This document shows positions 49,836-60,199 of a stretch of 64,000 nucleotides of DNA, in pieces. Made by a program: the position numbers and the translations under genes. The stretch comes from Saccharomycopsis crataegensis (Eukaryota; Ascomycota; Saccharomycetes; Ascoideales; Saccharomycopsidaceae), in the NCBI RefSeq assembly GCF_037102585.1, contig NW_027043838.1, forward strand, positions 744,001-808,000, read 5' to 3'. The stretch's first letter is position 1; every line of letters begins with the position of its first letter. The notes below the pieces were generated by a model. That model saw nothing but the letters and a program-made list of their open reading frames with translations, did no database searches and was not told the origin of the DNA.

Positions 49836-50414
49836 AATTGAATCATTCTTGAGCAAATGCAATCAATATATCTTGAAGTATGTGTGAACCACCAGCTATA
49901 TTTGGCCAGCGATTGTGGAGATCTGTTCTACTTGTATCAGAAAAAGAAAGAAAGAAAAAAGGAAATGCAAATGGTTATAAATTATGGCTAGATACCTCTC
50001 AAAAATATTCGCGACCAAACTTTCATGAGTTTTTTTTGGATATATCAAAAGTTCATTGGCGGACGGAAAAACTTACTGCGTATATATTTTTTCTTGACTG
50101 ATTTTTTTTTTTCCGTCACCAGCTACCATTCATTCCTGCGTACAAATTACGTGACCACCCTACTACTAATTACAATAATGAATTTCACTTAGCATTACTG
50201 GCTTTTGCGAAAAAACAACAACAACCGCGGCTTCTTTATTAAATGACAATCAAAAACCAATAACAATGCCAGCTTCATCACTGTGTAATCTTAATCACGT
50301 GCATGTTTTTTTTTTTTTTTTTTTCTTTCTTTTAACTGCCTTTTTGCTATTGTATTGAAAACGCCGCTGTTGTAAGAAATAAGGGCAATCAATGGGTAGA
50401 CGTTTAACTTTAAT
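49836..50414. other. Divergent carrier/KXD1 promoter
   Basis: 579 bp with an 18-T tract (50305-50324), CACGTG at 50296-50301 and TACGTGACC at 50147-50155. No gene. Confidence 0.6.
50296..50301. promoter_or_regulatory. CACGTG, KXD1/carrier promoter
   Basis: Context ATCACGTGC next to a long T tract, 114 bp upstream of KXD1, a typical nucleosome-depleted promoter arrangement. Confidence 0.45.
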
Positions 50415-51132
50415 ATGGATGATGAAAGTGGAGCAAATATTGTAACGACCAGGCCACATCATAAAAGAGCACCAAGCATCAATTCACAGCTGTTTGTGGT
50501 TGGCGGTGGCTCGACAGGAGTGACGTCTGCGCAAGGATCTGGCGATGATGACCTGGAATCGGCGTCGTCTTATGGCGCTCTGAGTGATTTGGGATCAGAG
50601 CTAGGAAGTGAACAATTGTCAAGCTTCGATGCCGCAGAATACTTATATCGATCGTTACGTGATGCGGTAGGCAATAATCAAAGCATGTTGGACAGGGCGT
50701 TAGTGACGCAAGCACAAAAGTGAGTTTTTCAATGTGATGATGAAATAAAAAAAAATGTAAGCATATAAACATATAAAATACGATACACTCAAACTAACAT
50801 CAAATATGATCAGCTCTGGTATTCTTAAAGCAAAATCGGTAGAGTTGCAGAATCTTGGGTCTGAGCTCAGCTCTAAGCTTGAGAAACTCCGAAACCACAT
50901 TCATGGCTCAACACAGGGATCAGTACCTGGGGGAACGGCAGTGTCCTTCCATGAGTTATTTGGAAGATGCCAAAAGAATCTACTCTGGTGCGAGAAGCAT
51001 CTTGCATCGCTTCAACAACACGTCAATGATGAATATCCTATTGAATATACCGAGGCACAGGATCAAGTTATGTCACGTACAAGGTTCACGGCTACGGACT
51101 CTGTTGATTTGGAAATAATGCAAAAAGATTGA
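50415..51132 (+). CDS. KXD1: BLOC-1 subunit Kxd1 (spliced, two exons)
   Basis: Exon 1 is 50415-50719, the intron 50720-50813 (94 nt: GTGAGT, AACTAAC, ATCAG), and exon 2 50814-51132; 207 aa joined (yeast 218). A Ser/Asp-rich disordered N-terminus (PSINSQ, as in yeast) leads to the helical core FDAAEYLYRSLRDAV (yeast FDVSRYIFDSLKQSI), then AKSVELQNLGSEL and the end DEYPIEYTEAQDQV (yeast VDFPIEFNQAREKI). BLOC-1 acts in endosome maturation via Rab5/Msb3. Confidence 0.9.
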
Positions 51133-51537
51133 ATCATCATATCAAAAGAAAGTGTCTTTCTATTTATTATTGGTATTTTTTCATTTAATGGCCTTTATAT
51201 TGGGTGTGTTTTCATGTGCTCCCCCCTCCCAGCCCAATTCTATAAAGTAAGTTAAGTCTAGTATTCCTAAAATGAGTGTAAAGAACAAAAAAAAAAAATT
51301 ACAGAAAAGAAAAGAAAATTCCTATTTTAATGATTCAATTTTGGTTCATTCTCAGAGATTCTCCATCATTATTAAACTGGGGAAAAGTTGAAATTCTGCA
51401 TGCTCTTTTTGGTGCGTGCTATGCGCACACCGTAAGTCAATAATAAAAATTTGAAGTTTTTGGGTCGAATAAAAAAAAAATGCATACAATCATCGTTTGA
51501 TTGATTTATCATAAACTACCTCACCACACAAACTGTC
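51133..51537. other. KXD1 3' end and RSM27 promoter
   Basis: 405 bp, AT-rich; a GTGCGTGCTATGCGCACACC dyad-like word near 51412-51431 is the only distinctive element. Confidence 0.55.
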
Positions 51538-51945
51538 ATGTCGTCTGCTGCCAAACAGATCCTTAAGAACAAGTTCCAGGCACTTAGCAAGATACGGTCT
51601 GAGATCTTTGGTACCAACTTTAATCCAGAAGGCAAAAGAACTGGGGCCAAAATACTACGTCAACGTCTTGTGGGACCAACCGTCTCGAATTATTACAATG
51701 ATCCTAACTTGATCCAGTTCAGACATTTGAAAGCAATTTACCCACAGTTTGACTTTGTCAATGAGGAAGAGGAATACCGTCTTACAATGGTGGCAGCGTA
51801 TGTATATTTTTTGAGACATTTTTTTTTTTTTTTGATTTTCATTTTGGTTCTTATTTTTACTAACTTGATATTTAATAGACGTAAAAGAAGAGGTAAAGGT
51901 GCTCCAGCTAAGACCAAAGGAGGTGATAAGAAGAAGAAGAAATGA
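51538..51945 (+). CDS. RSM27: Mitochondrial small ribosomal subunit protein mS33/Rsm27 (spliced)
   Basis: Exon 1 is 51538-51797, the intron 51798-51878 (81 nt: GTATGT, TACTAAC, ATAG), and exon 2 51879-51945; 108 aa joined (yeast 110). GTNFNPEGKRTGAKILRQRL and IYPQFDFVNEEEEYRLTMV match yeast [21 protein letters not shown] and LYPDIEFVDLEEQYRLSMV; splicing joins VAA to RKRRGKGAPAK. The intron is 3n long and has no in-frame stop, so the unspliced frame is also open and would insert 27 residues of strongly hydrophobic sequence. Confidence 0.95.
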   Translation: MSSAAKQILKNKFQALSKIRSEIFGTNFNPEGKRTGAKILRQRLVGPTVSNYYNDPNLIQFRHLKAIYPQFDFVNEEEEYRLTMVAAYVYFLRHFFFFLIFILVLIFTNLIFNRRKRRGKGAPAKTKGGDKKKKK

Positions 51946-52056
51946 GGAGAGGGTTTTTTTGGTTGGCTGAACATTACAATTAAAATACGTTTCATGATAT
52001 GAAGATTCTGTACATATACAAACTATAATACAAAGTTATTATCTATTCTAGATGAC

Positions 52057-54723
52057 TCAGGAAATGTAGTTCTTTTTTAGTTCTCCGAACAAAGTAGAAG
52101 CCTCAATGGGTTTCATTGGTAGCATTAGATACAACAGGTGGTAAAGCTTGTTCCTAGAAACAGTGATAGGAATCCCCATCAATAAGCTCTTAAGGGTCGA
52201 AGAGCTGAAATAATATAATTTCAACTTATCCCATAATGAAATATAGGGGTGGAAAATATTTTTGAATGACAAAGGTTCGCTTTGAAGTTCCAAATAGATT
52301 ATGTTCCCTTTATCATTGAAAGTGCCATCCATATGTGGTGTTTCGCCTCGCATGCCCAATCTAACTTTCTCATCCTCCTCAGCATTATAATTATAATCAT
52401 CATCATCTTCATAAGCATCATTATCGTCATTATCATTATCATTATCATTATCGTCGTCATCATTAACATCATCATTAAAACTATCATTATAGCCAACTTC
52501 CTCCTCATCGTACTCATAATCCCCTTCCTCCTCTTCCTCCTCCTCATCATATTCGTAGTCACCGTCATCATCATCATCATCATCATCAGACTTTTCTTCT
52601 TCAGAGCTATAATAGCTCAGAATTTTACCATTCAAATCACCACTATCCACATAATCTAGGCTTTCGTCATTAATAAAGTTCAATAATTTGAAATTAATTC
52701 CTCCAGGAACTCTAAATTGGTCTTTGATTCTCAACAACACTGCAAAGATAGGGAAGTGATTTAAACAAGACAATATAACTTCCAAGCAAATGACGAATAT
52801 CAATACAATCAACCTAACAATAGTAAAACTTAAATAGAAAGCCAAAACCGTTGGAACAATAAACAAAGTGATGGTGAATAGCAAAGTTCCTAATAATAAT
52901 TGATCCAAAGAGTAATCCGCGGAATCAATTCTTTTCTTCAAAACATTATTCTTTTTCCCATAAAATAAATTGAATAAACTCTTCAAAATCACTAATAACC
53001 AATTAAAAATCTTTGCTGAAGCAAAATAAAAACAGTAAATGTGTAAAGTGACAAAATTGAAGAAATCACAAGCAATCGATAGAATAAATGTCGCTCCAAA
53101 CACTCCCCCGCCATAACTGATTAAAAAAATGCAACCGGTTATCAAATAATTGGTAAAGAAATCACTAAGAACAATTTTCCCATAAAAAAAATCAATGATC
53201 CATAAAAATAATTCTCCAAAAAATACCGCTAATTTCGAATTCAATTTAAACCCTGCAGGGAAATTCATTAACCAAAAGGTCAATTTATAAAATTCTTCAA
53301 ATAAAAATTTCCGAAGAATCACCTGTACTAAAAATTCTTGAATGACTAAAGATCGTTCATAGACATATTGTCCGACAGTAAAGCCGAAAATCACATCATT
53401 CAAAATTAACCAAATGGTATTGTACAACCGAATATAGTCAGTGAAATTATGTTGTTGCTTAATTTTGATAAATTGGCTGGGAATAGAACATATCTGTTGT
53501 AGTCTCAAGTCAATTTGCTGTGCCATGAGACTCGATTCCTTAATAGTTTTCTTTCCAAATGGCTTGATATTCAAAATCCAAAAGAAAATCTGAATGATCA
53601 TTCGTATCCACACCACCAGATGAATCACCAACATTTTGAAGTTTCGCTCAATAAACGAATCATCACCATTATCGGATGATTCTTCGTAATAACTGTACGG
53701 GGACGCATTGTTGCCCTCAGAATACTTGGAAATCGATTTACTTCTCTGTCTCAGTTTTTTCTTTCGTTTCTTTGTATGGTTCCCATAGGTTGGTAAAATG
53801 TATAGATGATTTACTAAGAAAATCCGAAGATTTTGCAAGTTTCTAGCAATGCTGAAATTTTGTTCCCAAGGCTTGATAATTTTCAAGCCACTATTTGTCA
53901 TTTGGGCGTTATCGTAAACACTCTCATTTCCCGTTTCATTATAAAAGAAAAGACGGTGAAAATAACATTCATTTAATACTCGGATAATTTGTTCAAAACT
54001 CTTCTCTTGAGGGCTCATATTCCCAATGTTTCCATGATACTTGATCTTCCAAGCAAAATCCAATCGTTTATCATGGTTAACATCATCACCAGGCACGTTT
54101 TCTAATCCTAAATCAATAGGCTTGATAGAATAAAACTGCATAACTCTTGGGTCAGGGACATCGAAAAGAATCACTTTTAAATCTAATTGAATGTTGGTGG
54201 AAATAGGGTATTGCGTCATGTTATTGTAAACGAAATTTAAAGGCAACCCAAAACATTCCCGGTTAGAAGTCTGGTGATTTAAAAATCCTAATACAAAATA
54301 TTTCAAATCATTGCGATAGTCATAATTTCCAATTGAGTCCGAGCTTTTATTTTCTAGTTCTCCTTGATCGCTCTCGTGTTGATAATTTCTATGATTTCTT
54401 GATCTTCCAGCTGCTTTTCTTCTACCTCTTTTCCGACGATTAAAACTTTTCTCATTAGTAACTTTATCTCGCTCAGTTATATGTAATTGATCGCTGCTAT
54501 TGTTAGCGCCATGGCCATTCCACCCAAATACAATTCTCCCATTTTTCACTTGTAAGATTTTTTCGTGGAATAGCAGGTCCAATTTTGCAGGATTGAAAGG
54601 AATCAACGTCACGATGATGTAATCTTGGGCCTCAGGATTCAATTGTAGACCAATTATAAGACAAGGTGTATTGAACAAATACTCATTTAGGAGATCTTTT
54701 GGGTAATAACAGTGTGTTTGCAT
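52057..54723 (-). CDS. GPI1: GPI-GlcNAc transferase subunit Gpi1 (PIG-Q)
   Basis: 888 aa from the first in-frame ATG (54723; yeast 609). Conserved blocks: QQIDLRLQQICSIPSQFIKI, YIRLYNTIWLILNDVIFG, FFGELFLWIIDFFYGK, LFNLFYGKKNNVLKKRIDSA, QLLLGTLLFTITLFIVPTV, LNHFPIFAVLLRIKDQFRVP, and a C-terminus ending LKKNYIS. Multi-pass ER subunit of the complex that makes GlcNAc-PI, the first step of GPI anchors used by proteins such as the adhesin at 4298. Extra length: an N-terminal basic/Asn-rich insert, a Ser/acid loop, and an Asp/Glu-rich low-complexity stretch just before the conserved C-terminal ELQSEPLSFKNIF block. Confidence 0.95.
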   Translation of the reverse strand: MQTHCYYPKDLLNEYLFNTPCLIIGLQLNPEAQDYIIVTLIPFNPAKLDLLFHEKILQVKNGRIVFGWNGHGANNSSDQLHITERDKVTNEKSFNRRKRGRRKAAGRSRNHRNYQHESDQGELENKSSDSIGNYDYRNDLKYFVLGFLNHQTSNRECFGLPLNFVYNNMTQYPISTNIQLDLKVILFDVPDPRVMQFYSIKPIDLGLENVPGDDVNHDKRLDFAWKIKYHGNIGNMSPQEKSFEQIIRVLNECYFHRLFFYNETGNESVYDNAQMTNSGLKIIKPWEQNFSIARNLQNLRIFLVNHLYILPTYGNHTKKRKKKLRQRSKSISKYSEGNNASPYSYYEESSDNGDDSFIERNFKMLVIHLVVWIRMIIQIFFWILNIKPFGKKTIKESSLMAQQIDLRLQQICSIPSQFIKIKQQHNFTDYIRLYNTIWLILNDVIFGFTVGQYVYERSLVIQEFLVQVILRKFLFEEFYKLTFWLMNFPAGFKLNSKLAVFFGELFLWIIDFFYGKIVLSDFFTNYLITGCIFLISYGGGVFGATFILSIACDFFNFVTLHIYCFYFASAKIFNWLLVILKSLFNLFYGKKNNVLKKRIDSADYSLDQLLLGTLLFTITLFIVPTVLAFYLSFTIVRLIVLIFVICLEVILSCLNHFPIFAVLLRIKDQFRVPGGINFKLLNFINDESLDYVDSGDLNGKILSYYSSEEEKSDDDDDDDDGDYEYDEEEEEEEGDYEYDEEEVGYNDSFNDDVNDDDDNDNDNDNDDNDAYEDDDDYNYNAEEDEKVRLGMRGETPHMDGTFNDKGNIIYLELQSEPLSFKNIFHPYISLWDKLKLYYFSSSTLKSLLMGIPITVSRNKLYHLLYLMLPMKPIEASTLFGELKKNYIS

Positions 54724-56013
54724 GTTATTTGAATGCTTGATACCCCAGAAAAAAAAAGTAAAACAAAACAAAATTGATTCAAAAATTAAACAATTAGAGT
54801 TGAATGTTAGGGATTATTAATATTTATTGGGTATCGGCTGGTGGTTTCTTTGTTGGTAAACCAGCAAGAGATATAACTATAGTATGTGATTTGTTCTCAG
54901 ATCGTACGTATATTTTTTTTATTTATTTTAGTTGCAACTTTTTTTTTTTTGGCTGGAAAAAAAACAAAAAAACAAAAGAAAAAACACGAAAAAAGGACTT
55001 GGCTAATCAGATCTATTATTTCGATAGAATGAGAGTAAATCATGTAGTAAATATTACTGGATACGACTAATGATGTCATTTGTAGAAGCAGAGTCTACAT
55101 TATTGTCTGACACTACATGTGAGTATGTTGGGTTTTGATATATTTATACATTATCTGGATTTTGGTAATCGCATAAATTGTAAACGTGTGTCCTTCCGAT
55201 TTGGAACAGTGTATAATAACAAGAAGTAAACTGTCAGCAATGTTAAGCGTGAGTTGCCTGCGACTGTATAATATACTAGAAACAAGCTCTTTATATTTCT
55301 ATTGATAAATATTATGCTCAGCACATAGAAGGTTATATTTTATAGCGGTTATTAGTTCAAGTATCGTGCTGTCTGTTAGTGCTACTTTCTTATTGTTATA
55401 TAAACTATTTGCTATTACACAAAGCACCTTATTTTTTCCGTCGTTTTACGCATTCAAGTTATTTTTAGATCTTTCGAACCTCAAAAGTAGCCAATCAAGA
55501 AAATCATACATTAATTAAGAAGAAAAATAACTCGTATATCCTGCTTTCTTGTAAGAGACCCAAGACAGAGGAAAAAGGGAAATAAATAGGGTGTGGGAGT
55601 AGGCTGCCAGTAATGTGGATAAAAAGGTATCATAATTCCGTAGTGTTACATATTCCATGATAGAAAGAGAAAGTGTTGTAATGCCCACAGGAATACGAGA
55701 ACAACAAATGGTAGAAACCCATATCAAACGAAAGTCCCATCTATGTAACAACCAAACATGGTGATTAAATCACCACCAAGTGGAATAGAAGCAAGAAATA
55801 TCAAAATTTAGAATATAAGTATGAAAGAACAGCAACATTAAGAATCATTAAAATTAGAAATAGGGGCGCGAAATTTTTAGCTCAATAAAACTAGAAGAGC
55901 AAAATTAGAAATGAGGAAAAAGCCCAAAATCAATAAGTCAAAGCAATTAACATGTCAATAAATATTTTAATCACTTAAAATAAGTGAGAAGTAGAAATCA
56001 ACACATAATTTTC
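54724..56013. other. 1.29-kb intergenic region, GPI1 promoter to SFL1-like 3' end
   Basis: No gene supported. T and A tracts (54935-54985) lie near GPI1; the remainder is AT-rich without a recognised motif. Confidence 0.5.
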
Positions 56014-58800
56014 TCACAACTTCATTTTCTTAGAGGGCGAATCAGTAGAAGCAAGCTTCATTCTTTTAGCCTCTCGATGGTCATCGTGATCAGATCCATC
56101 AAATCCATCAACTTTTTCGTTAGACTTAGCGTCAGATTCCACTTGTGCTTCACGATTTGGAACAGAAATATGAGGCTGAGATTGGTGGCTAGTCTCTTTT
56201 TCAGGTTCCTCACGATTAAGTAATGAATAAACATCGGATGAAGAAGAAGGAGGATACTGCATAGTAGATGAAGCCGGACTGTTCACTTTGGGGGGAATAT
56301 TAAGAGAAATTGAAGGAAGGGGATTATAGACAGTAAACTTCTGGTTATCATTGGAGGTGATGCGTGGGATGTGGGTACTAGATGAAACTGCTGATGTTCG
56401 ACCCCCGACAGACAAGCTTGTAGACATTTCCTTCGGTGAGGGGAACCCTCGCTTAGAATTTGCAGAAGTAGGGACAGGACTGGTCAAGGTAGGCCTATCG
56501 GAGAAACTAATCCTGCTAGTAGATTTCCCACTTCCAGGAATAGGATTGAATAAATCTGGAACAGATCTTGGGGCATTAATAAAAGTAAGAGTCAGCTGAG
56601 AATTTGTACTGTCACCGCTTGATATCCTTGATCGATCGAAAAGCACATCATTAGAAGAGTGGCGTTTCAACAGGTTGTAGGGCGGGTTGGGACCAGCAGG
56701 GCCGTGTGCAGTGGAAGAAGCATCATGTGTGGAAGAGCCGATGTCTCCAGAATCTTCATCACGACGAAGGGGATGGTGGTGTCCATTCTGATGAAGAGAA
56801 TGAGAGCGAGAGTGTACGTTACCTGGACTATTTGGATTATAATGCATAGTATGACTACCACTATTGGTAAAATAACCATTAGAGGGGTGTGGATATGACA
56901 CTGCGCTTTCAGAAGTTCTTGTACTGGAAATGCTTGAAAAATATCCATTTTGTCTTGAATGTCGCTGAGAATTATCCGGAGAAAAAATTCCGCTGGCAGC
57001 ACGCGATTCAGAAATTGGAGAGTTCATTCCTGATACCATAAAACGGTTGTGAGGTTCAGGAACTAAGGGATCATGTAATATACTCATATTACGTTGCTTG
57101 GCTTGCGTACTAGAATGAGGCGAAAACACAACCTCATGAAGGAAAACGCCATTCTGTCCAGGGTGTTTGGAAGTAGGAGCATTTGAAGGCGTCGTAGAAG
57201 TGATATTATTAGTATTAGCCGATAACGAGGTCGAAGACGATGAGGTCGAAAGAACTTGATGGTTTGATATTGACGCTGTGGCACCAATATTATTCGGAAC
57301 ATTGATAGGGCCATAATACGGTGTTGGAGACTGACTATGAGGGTGTGATACTATGTATCGAAAAGGATATGCCTGATTATGATTATTTGAGTCTCCAGAA
57401 AATGGCAGCTCAGATCTGGTTGCTGTATGGGTACCAGGATTCTCGGTTGTCAAACGATTTTCATGATAATCTTGATCTACCGGTCCAGTTTGGGATTTAT
57501 AGGGTTTTGAACCGAAGTCGTGAGAGCCATATCTTGTTTGCTGAAAAGAATGGGAGCTATGAGGAGGAAAATGTTGTTGCAGAGATAGATGACTATCCGT
57601 AAAATCTTTTGCCTGGTTTCTCTCCATGATCGACGCTTTAAATGATGCCAACTCTGATTCCAAATTGAATCCCGTATATTGTCCACGGTTGCGAGCTTTG
57701 ATTCCATCTGATGAAGAAGCAGTTGAACGAGAGTCTGAAATCTCATCTTTTGGACAATTGACCATTTTCTGAACGATTTCCAATAAATGAACCATGTCAT
57801 TGTTTGTTTTCTTTAAATCTTCCATGGCAGAATCATATTGCATCTGTAATCTGGCATGCTCATGCCTTATAGTTGCTAAATTATAAGAAAGTTCTGAAAC
57901 TTTCATATTCAACAGAGGAACTTCATCATATCGTGAATTATTTGCATTGAAACTTAAGACTGGATGATGGCTATGCATGCTTAGCTTGGCATTTTCACCT
58001 GTACTATTCATACTGTTCATACTACTTTTCCGGTCATTGGAATACACAAACTCGTCAGATTCGTTGATTTTTTTTCGATCACCAAGTAACTTTAGATTAT
58101 CTTCACTAATATGATTTCTATCTCTTAAAGACGATGAGGAGTTTGGATTTTTTGAGGACCTTCTTTTAATATTTTTAAGACCATCCAAATCCCCTTTTCT
58201 GAAATTCTCTGAGCTGTGAGCAAACTCCCATTTGGCTGTAGGAACTATATTGTCGTTTCCAGAGTTATTCTTTAATTTTTGTTTATCATTGTTAGTGTTG
58301 TCATTGACTTTATGGAACCCGTACATGTTCAACTGACGAACAAAGCTCGCAACGTTGGAGTGTTTAAAATATAATAATAACACTTTGCAAAACTCTTCAC
58401 CTGGAATCAAGAAAAAGGAATCTTGGGTGTCTGACCACCAAATTAAATGCAGTATTTTGGAGTCTTCCAACATGTTGTACAATTTATGAATGAATATTGT
58501 ATGATTTCCTTTGGATGAAGATGAAGATGACGGTGCCGTTGTTGTTGTTGCTATTGGTGTAGCAGCTGTTGAGGAAGAGGATGTTGTAGTATTAGTACTA
58601 TTAATATTAACAATGGGCACTATAGATCTGTTTGGCTTTTTAGATTTGTCTAATTTGTGTTGTTCCTCGTTGTATTCAGTATTTGATGTATTGGTCTCCG
58701 GGGATATCTTGGGTAGTGAGTCATCGGAAGGGCCATTAGTCCTTGAGTCAACCATAACGGTATCATCATCTCTGGAGCAACTATCTGCGACAAGAGGCAT
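56014..58800 (-). CDS. SFL1: HSF-domain transcription factor, Sfl1-like
   Basis: 928 aa. Acidic/Ser-Thr-rich N-terminus, HSF-type DNA-binding domain at aa ~101-215 (IFIHKLYNMLEDSK, HLIWWSDTQDSFFLIPGEEF, NVASFVRQLNMYGFHKV, KWEFAHSSENFRKGDLDGL), then IKRRSSK, a coiled coil (aa ~310-350) and a long Ser/Asn/His-rich tail. The extended DBD with KGDLDGLKNIKRRSSK fits Sfl1/Sfl2 better than Hsf1 or Mga1. Sfl1 represses flocculin genes and filamentation; the repeat adhesin in this same window is a plausible target. The Sfl1/Sfl2 distinction cannot be made here. Confidence 0.85.
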   Translation of the reverse strand: MPLVADSCSRDDDTVMVDSRTNGPSDDSLPKISPETNTSNTEYNEEQHKLDKSKKPNRSIVPIVNINSTNTTTSSSSTAATPIATTTTAPSSSSSSKGNHTIFIHKLYNMLEDSKILHLIWWSDTQDSFFLIPGEEFCKVLLLYFKHSNVASFVRQLNMYGFHKVNDNTNNDKQKLKNNSGNDNIVPTAKWEFAHSSENFRKGDLDGLKNIKRRSSKNPNSSSSLRDRNHISEDNLKLLGDRKKINESDEFVYSNDRKSSMNSMNSTGENAKLSMHSHHPVLSFNANNSRYDEVPLLNMKVSELSYNLATIRHEHARLQMQYDSAMEDLKKTNNDMVHLLEIVQKMVNCPKDEISDSRSTASSSDGIKARNRGQYTGFNLESELASFKASIMERNQAKDFTDSHLSLQQHFPPHSSHSFQQTRYGSHDFGSKPYKSQTGPVDQDYHENRLTTENPGTHTATRSELPFSGDSNNHNQAYPFRYIVSHPHSQSPTPYYGPINVPNNIGATASISNHQVLSTSSSSTSLSANTNNITSTTPSNAPTSKHPGQNGVFLHEVVFSPHSSTQAKQRNMSILHDPLVPEPHNRFMVSGMNSPISESRAASGIFSPDNSQRHSRQNGYFSSISSTRTSESAVSYPHPSNGYFTNSGSHTMHYNPNSPGNVHSRSHSLHQNGHHHPLRRDEDSGDIGSSTHDASSTAHGPAGPNPPYNLLKRHSSNDVLFDRSRISSGDSTNSQLTLTFINAPRSVPDLFNPIPGSGKSTSRISFSDRPTLTSPVPTSANSKRGFPSPKEMSTSLSVGGRTSAVSSSTHIPRITSNDNQKFTVYNPLPSISLNIPPKVNSPASSTMQYPPSSSSDVYSLLNREEPEKETSHQSQPHISVPNREAQVESDAKSNEKVDGFDGSDHDDHREAKRMKLASTDSPSKKMKL

Positions 58801-59254
58801 TTCACTTGATGATGTTCATAAGTAGAGTTAGTCAAAGTGCTTGGTAGAACAATAGTAATTTTATTTTTGTTTTGTTGTTTTTGGATTTTCCTGTGTTTTC
58901 TATAACCAGATATGGGGCTCTGGTACTACTATATGAGTTGGAGATGATCCTGGTGATGTGTGGAGAATAATAAATGTCGTTTTATTGTATCGGTAATAAA
59001 ATTATGGAGTGAAAAAGATTGTAGAAATCGATTCTTTCAGCTTCTGGGGGTACGGTACATGCCTGTGTACAAGGGGAAAAAAAAGGAAACCGGCGGGGGA
59101 GAAAAAAAAATATTCTTGAATAGGAAATGCAATTAGGTGCATTAATCAGCTAACAATTGGGGAATCGGGAATGTGATGCGATGGAATCTCCAAAGGTTCT
59201 TACGTTTACGTTGCTATGGTTTAAGTGTTTCTAATATTTCATATATTGGTGTCG
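58801..59254. other. SFL1-like promoter and CIN2 3' end
   Basis: 454 bp. A GGGGAAAAAAAAGG / GGCGGGGGAG purine stretch (59078-59110) lies on the + strand. No gene. Confidence 0.5.
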
Positions 59255-60199
59255 TCATTTGTCTAGAATTTCTTGCAACCGTTGTCCTATCTCCTGTTTG
59301 ATTGCAGAATTGTTCTCGAATACTTCACGTTCTGGGGATCTCAACCATTCTATTGTTCTTGTTTCCTTGCTGCTGTCGATCACCAAGTCGTAATTCATCA
59401 TGGTAGAGAGGTTCCCAGGATTATCGAAGTCGTTTACCTTCAACGCTTCAGATGACCGTTTGCCAATCGTAAGTCCCCGGCACCCCTCGATAATCATTTC
59501 TTTTGACTCAACAGCCATCAGCACCCACCCGGATTGGCTGTCGTGCATCCGTAATTGGTGGCAGCGGCCTGCAGCGACAAACCGGTCGACATCATGCATC
59601 ATCACCGGGCCTTCGATTTCCAATAGCATCAAGATGTCATGGCAGTTTTGCACATGGACCGACGATAGCGATGTGATAGCATTGCCTGTCGTTGCCGTTG
59701 TTGTTGTTATGGTGGTGGTGACCTTGATTACCGAGTGACTGATGTTCCGTATCACTAGATGTCCGCTTGGGTTGTCAATGTGAATATACTGTTTGGTTTG
59801 ATCCTCAACGATTCGATTTCTCGGCAATTGTGTATCTTGCGCAACTTTAGAACTGTTAATTAGTGGATTATCATTGTGATCCGAATTGCTAGCATTGAGG
59901 ACCGGAATTTCCTTTTTGACAATAGCCTTTTTTAAATTTCGGTTTTTGAAACTAAACTTCTTTTGGAAAAATGTCAGTTTGCCCTCCAACAATTCCTCTA
60001 AATGACTAATTTCAGTAGAATAATACTTTAAATCATGGGATGTAATGCTTGGTACATTATGCTGTATGAGGGTTGACAATTGGTTTAGTTTACCCTTGGC
60101 GGTTGAGATTTGTGATTTTTCATTGATAGAGTCAATCTCTTTTTCCAATTCTTGTTTCGTAGTATTGAATGTTTTAAATAGATCAGGAGCTTCTGGCAT
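59255..60199 (-). CDS. CIN2: Tubulin-folding cofactor C (TBCC), Cin2
   Basis: 314 aa. The N-terminal helical domain (aa 1-90, FKTFNTTKQELEKEIDSI...) is followed by a C-terminal TBCC/CARP beta-helix: SSVHVQNCHDILMLLEIEGP, RCHQLRMHDSQSGWVLM, GCRGLTIGKR. Cin2 is the GTPase-activating cofactor for tubulin heterodimer folding with Cin1 and Cin4. The QxRxHD catalytic pattern (QLRMHD) is kept, so GAP activity is plausible. Length is close to yeast Cin2 (268) with a Thr-rich insert before the beta-helix. Confidence 0.85.
   Translation of the reverse strand: MPEAPDLFKTFNTTKQELEKEIDSINEKSQISTAKGKLNQLSTLIQHNVPSITSHDLKYYSTEISHLEELLEGKLTFFQKKFSFKNRNLKKAIVKKEIPVLNASNSDHNDNPLINSSKVAQDTQLPRNRIVEDQTKQYIHIDNPSGHLVIRNISHSVIKVTTTITTTTATTGNAITSLSSVHVQNCHDILMLLEIEGPVMMHDVDRFVAAGRCHQLRMHDSQSGWVLMAVESKEMIIEGCRGLTIGKRSSEALKVNDFDNPGNLSTMMNYDLVIDSSKETRTIEWLRSPEREVFENNSAIKQEIGQRLQEILDK

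Noticed and set aside
52282-52659. 125-codon Ile-rich frame opposite GPI1
   Set aside because: It is the antisense of the Asp/Glu-rich low-complexity part of GPI1.
54804-55070. 88-codon frame upstream of GPI1
   Set aside because: It reads through T and A homopolymers, with no domain or conserved start.
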